Under the pieces are notes generated by a model. It was not told the DNA's origin. It searched no databases and was given only the letters and a program-made list of their open reading frames with translations. DNA of 64,000 nt from Kangiella sp. TOML190 (GTDB lineage: Bacteria; Pseudomonadota; Gammaproteobacteria; Enterobacterales; Kangiellaceae), in contig NZ_BQYL01000001.1 in assembly GCF_023706045.1 (NCBI RefSeq), positions 124,001-188,000 of the forward strand, in the 5' to 3' direction. Position numbers and translations under genes: made by a program. This document shows, piece by piece, positions 47,347 to 56,181 of this stretch. The stretch's first letter is position 1, and the number at the start of each line of letters is the position of its first letter.

Positions 47347-49275
47347 CTATTTATGGGATTCAATCCAACTCTTAATTTTCGACTCAAGAATATTCAGCGG
47401 CAAAGAACCGTCTTTTAACACTTGGTAGTGAAATTCTCGAACATCGAACTTATCACCCAGCTCCAACTCCGCTAAATTTCTAAGTTCACGAATTTTCAGC
47501 TGGCCAATCTTATAGGCTAGTGCCTGACTGGGGATCGCCATAAAACGTTCCGCTTCCGACACACGCCGCGCTTCAGCGACAGGTGAATTCATTTGCATAT
47601 ACTCTAATACTTGCTCACGAGTCCAGCCTTTAGCATGTAAACCGGTATCCACCACCAAGCGAATGGCGCGCCATAATTCAGCACTTAAAGCACCAAAGTA
47701 TTGATAAGGATCCGTATAGACACCCAACTCTTTACCCAAAGACTCTGCATACAAGCCCCACCCTTCGATATAAGCAGTGGTTCCGCCAAAACGCCTAAAG
47801 TCTGGAATATCCTCTAGCTCTTGTTGGGTAGAGAGTTGGAAGTGGTGGCCAGGAACGGCTTCGTGCAAATACAAAGATTCGACCGCCCAGCTAGGGCGTG
47901 CCGATAAATCATAGGTATTTACATAGAAAATTCCAGGGCGGCTACCGTCTGGCGAAGCACTCTGGTAAGAGGCTCCCGAAGCCGACTGCTCACGAAATGG
48001 CTCTACCGCACGGATCTCGAACTGCGCTTCAGGAATCACTTTAAATAGACTCGGCGCCGCTGCATCAAGGCTTTCGCGCAAGCTTTCATAGGCATCCAGC
48101 ATCGCTTGTTTATCTTTAAAAATAAATTGATCGTTGGTTTTGGTAAATTCAAAAAACTCCTGCATAGAACCAGTAAATTCAACCTCCTGCATCACTTTTT
48201 TCATTTCTTGATGAATTCTAGCCACTTCATCCAAACCAATCTGATGGATTTGATCAGGAGTTAAATCGGTACTGGTAGTTTGTTTAACCTTGAAGGCATA
48301 CCAATCTTTACCGTTGGGAAGCGCCACCATGCCATCTGTATCTCTCGCCGCTGGTAAATATTCCTTTTCGATAAAGTCGTGCATTTTTTGATAGGTTGGA
48401 ACTACGATCGATTTAATCGCTTCAACGTAAGCACTGGACAAACGTTTTTTATCTTCCAACGAAAAACTCTCTGGCATGTTTTTCACTGGCCCATAAAACA
48501 AGCTCTTTTCCACGTCATCAACTAGATGCGCTTGCAGTTGAGGTAGTACCTTGACCATTAGTACCTTAGGTTGCACCACCCCTTTTTCAATTCCTTGACG
48601 CATATTGCCAATCGCCGTGTCCGCTGCTGTTGGTAATTCGGATAGTCGACTAAGCCAGTTTTCGTAGTCTTTCACTGTCTTAAAAGGTTGTGCGGACTGA
48701 CCAGAACCTAACATCGCGAAGAAATTAAAAGGGTTATAGAATTGCTGGATAGGCTGCAGATGATCAAGATACTGCTCAGCGGCTTTTTCCGCCAATCGCT
48801 CGTCCTTAAAAATTTGATAGCTGAGTAAATCTTGTCCCGACAACTTTGAAGCATCGATTTGATTAATTTTATTCAGAAACTCTTGGTTAAAAGCTTTGCG
48901 TATGGCCAAACCTTCTTTCGAACCAAAATCCCCCAATCTATCGTTGTAGCGATTGTCGCCTTGGAACGTTGCCATAATTGGATTTAGCTGCAAATGGCGC
49001 TGCCAATAGTTTTTATAGATCTGGTTAGCTTTATCCGCTTCACTAAGCTTGTAGAGCGGCGTTTCCGGCTTAGCTTGCTCAGCTTTAACCACAGTATTTT
49101 CTACTGGCTGGCTAGCATCTTGACTAATCGCATCAGCTTTTTCTACCGCCGCGCTATCGCTCTGAGGAGTATTCTGGGATTTGCTATCAGGGTTCGACTT
49201 CTGATCTTGGTTACATGAAATCAATAACAGGCTGGTTACCACGATAGCAGTCAACTTAAGCTTAATGGATTGCAC
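47347..49275 (-). CDS. DUF885 family metallopeptidase lipoprotein
   Basis: The 642-residue protein has a signal peptide with lipobox LLISC (Cys21, followed by Asn) and then a Ser/Gln/Asp-rich linker to about residue 70. The DUF885 domain carries the zinc-binding motif HEAVPGHH at 471-478 and the downstream YIEGWGLYAE glutamate, typical of this predicted thermolysin-superfamily group. It is likely an envelope-anchored dipeptidase or oligopeptidase. It stands alone between a terminator and its own promoter. Confidence 0.88.
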   Translation of the reverse strand: MQSIKLKLTAIVVTSLLLISCNQDQKSNPDSKSQNTPQSDSAAVEKADAISQDASQPVENTVVKAEQAKPETPLYKLSEADKANQIYKNYWQRHLQLNPIMATFQGDNRYNDRLGDFGSKEGLAIRKAFNQEFLNKINQIDASKLSGQDLLSYQIFKDERLAEKAAEQYLDHLQPIQQFYNPFNFFAMLGSGQSAQPFKTVKDYENWLSRLSELPTAADTAIGNMRQGIEKGVVQPKVLMVKVLPQLQAHLVDDVEKSLFYGPVKNMPESFSLEDKKRLSSAYVEAIKSIVVPTYQKMHDFIEKEYLPAARDTDGMVALPNGKDWYAFKVKQTTSTDLTPDQIHQIGLDEVARIHQEMKKVMQEVEFTGSMQEFFEFTKTNDQFIFKDKQAMLDAYESLRESLDAAAPSLFKVIPEAQFEIRAVEPFREQSASGASYQSASPDGSRPGIFYVNTYDLSARPSWAVESLYLHEAVPGHHFQLSTQQELEDIPDFRRFGGTTAYIEGWGLYAESLGKELGVYTDPYQYFGALSAELWRAIRLVVDTGLHAKGWTREQVLEYMQMNSPVAEARRVSEAERFMAIPSQALAYKIGQLKIRELRNLAELELGDKFDVREFHYQVLKDGSLPLNILESKIKSWIESHK

Positions 49276-49311
49276 TTAGGATTCTCCGTCTTTTAATAAT
49301 AATTGCCGTTT

Positions 49312-49339
49312 ATAATACCCTGTCTTAACGAAATCGCAA
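49312..49339 (-). promoter_or_regulatory. possible promoter of the DUF885 gene
   Basis: On the minus strand TTGCGA (49334-49339) and TATTAT (49312-49317) are 16 bp apart, with about 35 bases to the ATG. Visual match only. Confidence 0.4.
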
Positions 49340-49564
49340 TTCACAAGCTCACTCTTTTCAATACTTTTCACATTGATTAAGTGCCTTATTCTTCGATCTT
49401 TACTCCTCCTGAATAGCTAGAATTTAGAGTTTTACTGGCTTGTGACCATAACTTTTACGAAAAAAACGATAGAACTACTAAACCCTTTGCATCCAAAAAC
49501 CATCTTAACAGTATCTTTAATTTAATATCTTTGAACAAAACTCTTACATTCAGCGAGGGAAATT

Positions 49565-50428
49565 ATGAATAGATTAGCTAAAACCATAGCAACCGCAGGC
49601 TTATTAACGCTCAGTACGGCTCTATGGTCGCTAGATACGCAGCGTCAATTAAGCCTTGATGTTAACGGACTTGATGAGTTTATTGTGGACGTAGGCGCAG
49701 GCTCGCTAAGCATCGAAGGTAAACCGGGCGCAACACAAATAGCCGTTGAAGCGAGAATTACCATTGATGGTGTTGATAAAGACGAAGCGGAGCAATGGAT
49801 GCAGGATTATATGGATTTGTCATTAAAACAAGTTAAGGGTAAAGCCTTACTCTGCGCCACCTTTAGTTACAATAAACGCTCTGACTGCTCCACTGCTAAA
49901 AAACTAGGTTCAAGCTGGTTTGGCTGGAACGATGAGCGCAAGATTGATCTAGTGGTGACCATGCCACAACATTTGTCGCTAGAGGTTGACGATGGTTCTG
50001 GTTCGATGCAGCTAAGCAATCTTAAAGCCGATGTTTTTATTGACGACGGCTCTGGTGATATTGAAATTAACAATATTGCAGGACACCTGCAGGTTGACGA
50101 TGGTTCAGGTAACTTAGAAATCACCAACATTAGGGGCAACTTAGAGGTAGATGACGGCTCAGGAAACTTAAGCATAACGGACGTCGAAGGCGATCTCTAT
50201 GTAGAAGATGGCTCCGGCAAGCTGATCATTGATCAGGTGACAGGTGAAGCCGAAATTGAAGACGGCTCTGGCGATATCAAAATCACCAACGTCGCCAAAA
50301 AGGTTTATATCGACGATGGCTCTGGCTCGGTTCATGCCTGCCACTTAGGAGCGGATCTAACTGTAGATGATGGTTCAGGCGAAGTAGATACCTGCGACGA
50401 TATTAAAGGCAAAGTAGTTATTAAGTAG
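49565..50428 (+). CDS. exported beta-solenoid protein with eight DDGSG repeats
   Basis: The 287-residue protein has a signal peptide (about 1-22), an N-terminal domain with a degenerate repeat-like VDVGAGSLSIEG at 41-52, and from residue 141 eight tandem 18-residue repeats of the form V-[DE]-D-G-S-G-x-[LIV]-x-I-x-x-[VLI]-x-G-x-[LV]-x. The regular period and alternating hydrophobics predict a right-handed solenoid like the DUF4097/GIN-type adhesin domains. Acidic DDGSG turns stacked in register could bind calcium, which is inference. Cysteines occur at 97, 108, 259 and 277, so disulfides may cap the solenoid. GAGGGA gives a clear ribosome site. No partner gene is evident. Confidence 0.85.
   Translation: MNRLAKTIATAGLLTLSTALWSLDTQRQLSLDVNGLDEFIVDVGAGSLSIEGKPGATQIAVEARITIDGVDKDEAEQWMQDYMDLSLKQVKGKALLCATFSYNKRSDCSTAKKLGSSWFGWNDERKIDLVVTMPQHLSLEVDDGSGSMQLSNLKADVFIDDGSGDIEINNIAGHLQVDDGSGNLEITNIRGNLEVDDGSGNLSITDVEGDLYVEDGSGKLIIDQVTGEAEIEDGSGDIKITNVAKKVYIDDGSGSVHACHLGADLTVDDGSGEVDTCDDIKGKVVIK
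49985..50416 (+). repeat. eight in-frame 54-bp tandem repeats
   Basis: Each unit encodes 18 residues beginning V/I-D/E-D-G-S-G; starts are at codons 141, 159, 177, 195, 213, 231, 249 and 267. Nucleotide identity between units is moderate (GATGGTTC, GACGGCTC and similar alternate), so the array is old rather than freshly amplified. Confidence 0.9.
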
Positions 50429-50484
50429 CGAAACGATAGCCGCTTTTGAGCTGCTTATTCCGATTCCCTAGCAAGTCATAGCGA

Positions 50485-50512
50485 CAATAGGAGGACATTG
50501 TTCATCCTATTG
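50485..50512. repeat. 8-bp stem-loop in the solenoid-fabA intergenic region
   Basis: CAATAGGA (50485-50492) and TCCTATTG (50505-50512) form a perfect stem with a 12-base loop. It lies in the 394 bases between the solenoid gene and fabA; the rest of that stretch holds the terminator at 50567 and the FadR-like site, and I see no gene in it. Confidence 0.5.
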
Positions 50513-50566
50513 CTTATCCTTCCGCAGTCGGGTCAACTTGACTTTCTGCGCTACGCTTTGGCTTTT

Positions 50567-50593
50567 GCCCTAGCAGCTCGCTAGGGCTTTTTT
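50567..50593 (+). terminator. rho-independent terminator after the solenoid gene
   Basis: GCCCTAGC-AGCTC-GCTAGGGC is a perfect 8-bp stem followed by six T, about 140 bases past the stop codon. Confidence 0.9.
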
Positions 50594-50686
50594 AATCCTT
50601 CTCCGTTTATCCTTTAAATTCCCTTCTCGGCTCGGCGAATGCTGCCTCTTGAAGCACGATCAATTCACAGTTAGCGTTTGAATATA

Positions 50687-50703
50687 ATCTGATCCAACCA
50701 GAT
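50687..50703. promoter_or_regulatory. FadR-like operator upstream of fabA
   Basis: The 17-mer ATCTGATCCAACCAGAT has ATCTG/CAGAT arms and matches the FadR consensus ANCTGGTCNGACNNGTT at all but about three fixed positions. A -10-like CATAAT (50721-50726) would put its centre near -38, the activating position known for E. coli fabA. A second -10, TATAAT at 50683-50688, overlaps it and would instead make it a repressor site. The FadR protein itself is not in the window. Confidence 0.45.
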
Positions 50704-50822
50704 TCATCCTTTAAATTAGGCATAATAGCCAATCTTTCAATACAGCCAAGCGTTTGAATTTGTCAATTCAAGGCAAATCCAGCAAGGCCAACCACTTTAG
50801 GCGCAAAGCCAAGGCAAACAAT

Positions 50823-51368
50823 ATGCATGCGGTAAAATTAGACTCCACCGAAAAACACGGCCCTTCATCTTTTAGTAGAGAAGAGTTGATACGATGTGGC
50901 GAAGGTGGAATGTTTGGTGAGGGAAACGCTAAACTGCCAATCGGCAATATGTTAATGATGGATCGCATCACCAAAATTCAGCAAGCTGGCGGCGCCTTCG
51001 ATAAAGGTCAAATTGTAGCAGAACTGGATATAACCCCAGATTTGTGGTTTTTTGGTTGTCACTTTAAAGGGGATCCAGTAATGCCCGGCTGCCTTGGAGT
51101 GGATGCCTTGTGGCAGCTTTCAGGTTTCTTTCTGCCTTGGCTGGGCCACCCTGGCAAAGGCCGTGCTTTAGGCGCCGGGGAAATTAAATTTACTGGCCAA
51201 GTACTTCCCACAGCCAAGCTTGTGACTTATATTATCGACATCAAACGAGTCATTACGCGAAAATTAAAGATGGTCATTGCCGACGGGCGTATGTTGGTAG
51301 ATGATCGTGAAATTTATACGGCTAAAGATTTAAGGGTTGGTTTGTTCCAATCTACCGATGATTTCTAG
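50823..51368 (+). CDS. fabA: 3-hydroxydecanoyl-[ACP] dehydratase/isomerase FabA
   Basis: FabA dehydrates 3-hydroxydecanoyl-ACP and isomerises the product to the cis-3 form, the entry to unsaturated fatty acids. The hotdog-fold sequence is canonical: [32 protein letters not shown] with catalytic His80 and Asp94, [21 protein letters not shown] choose the ATG at 50823 (181 residues; AAGG eight bases upstream); a TTG 23 codons earlier gives an unlikely basic extension. E. coli FabA has 172 residues. It is paired with fabB 30 bases downstream. Confidence 0.97.
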   Translation: MHAVKLDSTEKHGPSSFSREELIRCGEGGMFGEGNAKLPIGNMLMMDRITKIQQAGGAFDKGQIVAELDITPDLWFFGCHFKGDPVMPGCLGVDALWQLSGFFLPWLGHPGKGRALGAGEIKFTGQVLPTAKLVTYIIDIKRVITRKLKMVIADGRMLVDDREIYTAKDLRVGLFQSTDDF

Positions 51369-51398
51369 CCCTAAAATACCAACAGTTAAGGTTTAACT

Positions 51399-52616
51399 AT
51401 GAAAAGAGTTGTTGTCACTGGCATGGGAGTCGTTTCTTGCCTTGGAAATTCGGTTGATGAAGTGGCCGAATCTTTGCTCCAAGGCCGTTCAGGGATCAAG
51501 AAAATAGAAGCTTATGAAGAGCATGGCCTGCGTAGCCATTTGGCGGGTAAACCCGATATCGACGTCAGCGAACATATTGACCGAAAAAAACTGCGTTTTA
51601 TGGGTGATGCGGCGGCTTATGCTTATATTGCTATGCAACAAGCCATTGACGACGCAGGCTTAACCGATGAGCAGGTTTCACATCCTCGTACGGGCCTGAT
51701 CATGGGCTCTGGCGGCGGCTCGCAAGGCACTCAAGTCGAATCGATCGATATTGCCAAAGAGCGTGGACCTAAGCGGATTGGGCCTTACGCGGTTCCAAAA
51801 ACCATGGGCAGTACCACTTCGGCTTGTTTAGCGACGCCTTTCAAAATTTTAGGGGTTAACTACAGCATCACATCGGCTTGTGCCACCAGTGCGCATTGTA
51901 TCGGCAATGCCTATGAGCAAATCCAATTGGGCAAGCAAGACATTGTGTTTGCTGGCGGCGGCGAAGAAGAGGACTGGCGTTTAACCGTATTGTTCGATGC
52001 TATGGGCGCCCTTTCGAGTAAGTACAACGATACCCCTGAAACTGCATCGCGACCTTATGATGCTACCCGCGATGGTTTTGTGATATCCTCTGGCGGCGGC
52101 TGCTTAGTGCTTGAGGAGTACGAACACGCCAAAGCACGCGGTGCCAATATTTACGCTGAGATTACTGGCTACGGCGCAACCTCTGATGGTTACGATATGG
52201 TTGCTCCATCGGGTGAAGGTGCGGTGCGCTGTATGCAAATGGCACTAGCCAACGCCAAGCAGCCGATCGACTATATCAACACTCATGGCACCAGTACGCC
52301 AGTTGGTGATACCGCCGAATTAAAAGCGATTCAAGAGGTGTTCGCAGACGCAGAACAGCTACCTTATATCGGCTCAACTAAATCTTTAGCGGGTCATTCG
52401 CTTGGGGCAACAGGCGTGCATGAAGCGATTTATTCCCTGATCATGATGAAGAATAAATTTATCGCAGCTTCTGCCAACATTAATCAGCTCGACGAAAAAG
52501 CCGAAGGTTTACCCATTGTTCGCGAGCGTATTGACGAGGCCAATATTGAGAGCTTCCTATCCAACAGCTTTGGATTCGGTGGCACCAACTGTTCCTTGCT
52601 GTTTGAAAAGGTTTAG
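51399..52616 (+). CDS. fabB: 3-oxoacyl-[ACP] synthase I FabB
   Basis: FabB elongates unsaturated acyl-ACPs with malonyl-ACP. The catalytic Cys is in [14 protein letters not shown] (near residue 160), and the two histidines are in [11 protein letters not shown] and AGHSLGATG. The C-terminal [14 protein letters not shown] is also canonical. Length 405 matches E. coli (406). The fabA-fabB operon ends in a strong terminator. Confidence 0.98.
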   Translation: MKRVVVTGMGVVSCLGNSVDEVAESLLQGRSGIKKIEAYEEHGLRSHLAGKPDIDVSEHIDRKKLRFMGDAAAYAYIAMQQAIDDAGLTDEQVSHPRTGLIMGSGGGSQGTQVESIDIAKERGPKRIGPYAVPKTMGSTTSACLATPFKILGVNYSITSACATSAHCIGNAYEQIQLGKQDIVFAGGGEEEDWRLTVLFDAMGALSSKYNDTPETASRPYDATRDGFVISSGGGCLVLEEYEHAKARGANIYAEITGYGATSDGYDMVAPSGEGAVRCMQMALANAKQPIDYINTHGTSTPVGDTAELKAIQEVFADAEQLPYIGSTKSLAGHSLGATGVHEAIYSLIMMKNKFIAASANINQLDEKAEGLPIVRERIDEANIESFLSNSFGFGGTNCSLLFEKV

Positions 52617-52642
52617 CCGACCTTTCTTGCTCACAAAAAAAG

Positions 52643-52665
52643 AGGCGCACATAGCGCCTTTTTTT
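52643..52665. terminator. bidirectional terminator between fabB and the methyltransferase-like gene
   Basis: AGGCGC-ACATA-GCGCCT with seven T on the right and an A-run on the left serves both convergent genes. Confidence 0.9.
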
Positions 52666-52676
52666 GTTTCTCAATT

Positions 52677-53462
52677 TTAGGGCTTTCTAAACTTCAGTGT
52701 CCAACGATCCGTTTGCCCAGTTACTGATTCATGCCCTACTTCCTGAGTTAAGTCGTCTTGTGGGCGATAATGAAGATTAGAGTAATCTACCAACACAAAA
52801 CCCGCCGCTTGAATTTCCTTAATTGCTAACACCGGATCAATACGGCGGCGTTGTTCGCTACTAAATGGCGTCATATGGCGACGAGTATGATCAATCACCC
52901 CATAAATACCGCCGGATTTTAAGGCTTTAAAAGCCGCCTTGTTGATATTCATGCGGCCAGCTTTATCAAAATTATGATAGTTACGGAAGGTCAATACCAT
53001 ATCCACAGGCTCAACCTCAAACTCGAAAGGCTCGATGCTACTTAAACGGGTTTCTTGATCACGACTGGTTTTAGCCTCGACGCTAAGCACCTTTATTTTT
53101 TCAAAACCGGCTTTATCCTTTAAGTTTTCTTCAATACGGCGGGTAAACAAAGCACCATAATACTGGCCTCGCTCAGCAAGAGCTGGTGCCAATAATTTGG
53201 TGTACCAACCAGCGCCTGGAATTAATTCAATGACTGACATATCATCTGCAAAACCGAAAAATTCTAAAGTTTGAATGGGCTTTCGATTAGCGTCGCGCTT
53301 AGTGTCTTTCTCATCCCGTATTTCAGATTTCATAGCTTGAGAAATATTGGATTTCCAGGTAGCAGATTCGAGTTCGCTCGAAACCTCATGATGTTCTATC
53401 GGATCTGCCATAACGGTAATTGATAGACCTAAACATACAATAGCGGTTAATGATTTTTTCAT
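52677..53462 (-). CDS. exported class I methyltransferase-like protein
   Basis: The 261-residue protein has a signal peptide (about 1-19, cleavage after VMA) and a Rossmann-like methyltransferase domain with motif I as VIELIPGAGWYT (about 77-88), LTFRNYHNF in the motif IV position, and the GGIYGVIDHTRR strand. It resembles the COG4798 group of predicted methyltransferases that carry export signals. A SAM-dependent enzyme outside the cytosol has no obvious methyl donor, so the activity is in doubt. It is a single gene with terminators on both sides. Confidence 0.8.
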   Translation of the reverse strand: MKKSLTAIVCLGLSITVMADPIEHHEVSSELESATWKSNISQAMKSEIRDEKDTKRDANRKPIQTLEFFGFADDMSVIELIPGAGWYTKLLAPALAERGQYYGALFTRRIEENLKDKAGFEKIKVLSVEAKTSRDQETRLSSIEPFEFEVEPVDMVLTFRNYHNFDKAGRMNINKAAFKALKSGGIYGVIDHTRRHMTPFSSEQRRRIDPVLAIKEIQAAGFVLVDYSNLHYRPQDDLTQEVGHESVTGQTDRWTLKFRKP

Positions 53463-53579
53463 GCTTGTTCCTGAGTGTTAAGTTATTTTCTAACCTCAAA
53501 ATAATGGATAACCACCAAGGTTAGCTCTGGTTTTATTAATCTATTATTAAAACGCGAAAATTGGCTTGCTGTCAAAAAT

Positions 53580-53609
53580 AAAAAATGCCTCACAATGGAG
53601 GCATTTTTT
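53580..53609 (-). terminator. rho-independent terminator of the subtilase gene
   Basis: A perfect 11-12 bp stem (AAAAATGCCTC / GAGGCATTTTT) with an ACAATG loop runs into T on the minus strand about 20 bases after the protease stop. Confidence 0.92.
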
Positions 53610-53629
53610 GTAACTCCTATAGTAAAAAG

Positions 53630-55060
53630 TTATTCTTCATCATCTTCCAAAAATCTTACGTTTAGAATACCTTCGGCGTGAGGATAATCAAAATCTTCAT
53701 CATCATCAGTCACGAACGAAGGATAGATGGCATTATCCACTAGCATTTGACGCACATTTTGCAGTGCAGAAAAATCTAAGCTTTGGGTATATTTTTCCAT
53801 CACTAAAGCAGCAGCTCCAGCAACCGCCGGCGATGCCATTGAAGTACCACTTAGTAGTGTATTAGCATGGGTGCGGTTCAGTGATGTAATACTGTTACCC
53901 GGAGCACCAATGGTAATAACGCCCGAATTAACACTGCTCCAACTATTAGGGCCTTCACCGTAATTACTAAAGCCACTAAAGACCACTTCATCAAAGTCAG
54001 CGTCATAGCTGGTGTAAGAACTTACCGCAATGGTAGAGTCAAATTGCGCTGGGCTAAATCCAGCCGCATCCGCTGAGCTATTACCCGCTGCCACGACAAT
54101 GACCATACCTTGATGAGCCGCATTACAGTAAGTCTCGGCCACAAAATGATCACCGGTGTAGCCAGTTTCATCACAAGTGCCAGCATCGCTACCATCACCG
54201 CCACCTAGACTCAAGTTAGCCACCGCTGCTTCACCGCGTCCTAGCATATCAAACACTGACCAGTTCAAACCGGCTAAAATCGCCGAGCCTGGGCAAGAGC
54301 CTGTGTAGTTACAGACTTTCACAGCATGGATAGTCGCTTCAGGAGCAACGCCTAAACTGTTGATAGCGTTATCAGCTGCGGCAACAGTTCCTGCCACGTG
54401 AGTACCGTGTCCGTTATCATCTGAAAACGGTAAAGGACACAAACGACTATCGCTTGGCTTAAAGCAGAACACTGGCGCATAGGATAATCCCATATTGTCT
54501 TTGATGTCGTTTTGGTGCGTATCAACACCAGAATCAAGCACATAAACGTGCTGGCCGCTACCTTTGTAGCTAGAAGCGTAGGAGCCAGAATCCATTGGCG
54601 CTTGCGGTACTACTTGCGGCCAATCGATTAACTTACGTTTTTTCTTGTAAGTTTTACTTTGTTTATTGTTGGCTGGATGCAACAACTGATACATCACATC
54701 TTCATAAACGGCTTCCACATTGGGATCGCTTTGCAAGGCATCTCTTTGTGCCTTAGTTACTTTTGCTGAGAAACCAAAATAAGCAGTGTCATAAACATGA
54801 TTTGGCTTGATTCTCATTTTCTGAGCATAAGACTGTACCGCAGATTTTCGCACTTGCGCTTGCGAACGGAAAAATTGTGCGCGGCTCGCAGGCGTTGCAT
54901 TTCGCTGCGCGCTTTGCGCTGAAATGGCAAAAGGTGCATTAGGGTTTTTCAGCTTTACAATAACGTCATAGGTTTGTTCTGCCAACGCAATTTGGGTGGT
55001 TCCTAACAATGCTGTTGAGCATAGAGTAACCAATAGTTTTCTATTAAACTTAGTTTTCAT
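53630..55060 (-). CDS. secreted subtilisin-like serine protease (S8A)
   Basis: The 476-residue preproprotease has a signal peptide (about 1-28), an inhibitor-I9 propeptide (about 30-127, ending VEAVYEDVMY), and a subtilase domain with Asp176 (VLDSGVD), His218 (NGHGTHVAGTV), oxyanion Asn327 (VVAAGNSS) and Ser407 (LSGTSMASP). Several cysteines in the catalytic domain (about 199, 208, 250, 256, 296, 312) suggest disulfides. The acidic tail DDDEDFDYPHAEG...DDEE lacks a secretion or pre-peptidase C-terminal domain. It probably feeds external protein digestion. A hypothetical lipoprotein gene lies 34 bases upstream. Confidence 0.94.
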   Translation of the reverse strand: MKTKFNRKLLVTLCSTALLGTTQIALAEQTYDVIVKLKNPNAPFAISAQSAQRNATPASRAQFFRSQAQVRKSAVQSYAQKMRIKPNHVYDTAYFGFSAKVTKAQRDALQSDPNVEAVYEDVMYQLLHPANNKQSKTYKKKRKLIDWPQVVPQAPMDSGSYASSYKGSGQHVYVLDSGVDTHQNDIKDNMGLSYAPVFCFKPSDSRLCPLPFSDDNGHGTHVAGTVAAADNAINSLGVAPEATIHAVKVCNYTGSCPGSAILAGLNWSVFDMLGRGEAAVANLSLGGGDGSDAGTCDETGYTGDHFVAETYCNAAHQGMVIVVAAGNSSADAAGFSPAQFDSTIAVSSYTSYDADFDEVVFSGFSNYGEGPNSWSSVNSGVITIGAPGNSITSLNRTHANTLLSGTSMASPAVAGAAALVMEKYTQSLDFSALQNVRQMLVDNAIYPSFVTDDDEDFDYPHAEGILNVRFLEDDEE

Positions 55061-55094
55061 GATGTTTTACCTCTTAATAAAATAACCAGTTAGA

Positions 55095-55955
55095 TTACTC
55101 ATTGATAAATTTCGAAACCACTTTATGGTTAAAGACGACTTTAAACTTCTCTGGTATTTTGATGCTCATTCCATTATCAAAATACAACTCGAGATCCACA
55201 GGTTGTAGATCAGTTGTGTTATCAAGAATAGCCTGCATCACATCGTCAGAAGAAGCTTGGTTTCTAAATAAAACACCAAGGTTGTTAGTGCCGTTGATAT
55301 CTACAGAGATTTTGTAGGGAGCAACGTCCACTTTATTACGATCAAACTTAATAGCATTAATGTTTAACTCTAAGCCATTTAAGTTACCACCGTTTTGCAC
55401 CAGAGCATTAAACAACTCGGTTGCGTTTTTAACTTGAGACTGTAGATCCCAATCAAAAGAATCAATTTCTACTTCTGGCTCAGCAATAGCGATAATTAAG
55501 AAAGGTTCAATCCACTCGCCATCAGCATTTAAAGGTGCAGATTGATCAAAGTTATCAATAAAACCGTCCGCATCAGGATCGGTATCAATTGCTTTCCAAT
55601 ACTTAAGATATTGACCGCCAGAGAAACCGGTTGCTTTATTAAAATAATCCGCATCAGTAAAGACGCCTGGACGAGAAGCGGCTGAGTTTACAACTTCATT
55701 GCGATAGGTTTGGATAGTATTTTTAAATTGGAAATTAGGCTTTTGCCAATTACGGTTGTTGTATTTGGCGGAATAGACGTAAGAGCCATTCCAATCATCT
55801 TCATACTCTACAATGGTTACACGTATATTATTAAGATGTGCTTCCTTTTGCGTTTTGTGTCCAGGGTGTCCCACATAATCCGAATACCCACAACCAGCCA
55901 TAAGAGCGACGCCTCCAGCTAAGGCAACTGGTAATATTTTTTTCTTAATCGACAT
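55095..55955 (-). CDS. hypothetical lipoprotein upstream of the subtilase
   Basis: The start is the ATG at 55955, which follows a perfect GGAGGT six bases away; a longer reading from 56012 is not supported. The 286-residue protein has a lipobox LMAGC (Cys22) followed by Gly, and a mature domain with a DTDPDADGFIDNFDQ stretch that resembles a calcium-binding loop (about 123-137). I do not recognise a family. Being 34 bases before the S8 gene on the same strand, it is likely co-transcribed and could be a surface partner or substrate; that is inference. Confidence 0.75.
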   Translation of the reverse strand: MSIKKKILPVALAGGVALMAGCGYSDYVGHPGHKTQKEAHLNNIRVTIVEYEDDWNGSYVYSAKYNNRNWQKPNFQFKNTIQTYRNEVVNSAASRPGVFTDADYFNKATGFSGGQYLKYWKAIDTDPDADGFIDNFDQSAPLNADGEWIEPFLIIAIAEPEVEIDSFDWDLQSQVKNATELFNALVQNGGNLNGLELNINAIKFDRNKVDVAPYKISVDINGTNNLGVLFRNQASSDDVMQAILDNTTDLQPVDLELYFDNGMSIKIPEKFKVVFNHKVVSKFINE

Positions 55956-56181
55956 TTCGACCTCCAAAAAATTGTCAGAATTTAGCTTGATAGAACCAAG
56001 CCACTTTTTCAATGCGCAGAATCCATGCAGTAAGGAATGACCGTATCAGAAACAGTACCAGAATTGATTTTCCTTCAGCTATGTGTATTATAATTTTGGT
56101 GTTGCGTTTTAAACAACACCGTTAATTTGTAACTCTAATCTTCTTAACTCGCAAGCTCTAAACCAAAGGAATTTTTAAGAC

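Noticed and set aside
50754-50822. A TTG start giving FabA 23 extra residues
   Set aside because: The extension is basic and not family-like; the ATG at 50823 has AAGG at the right distance.
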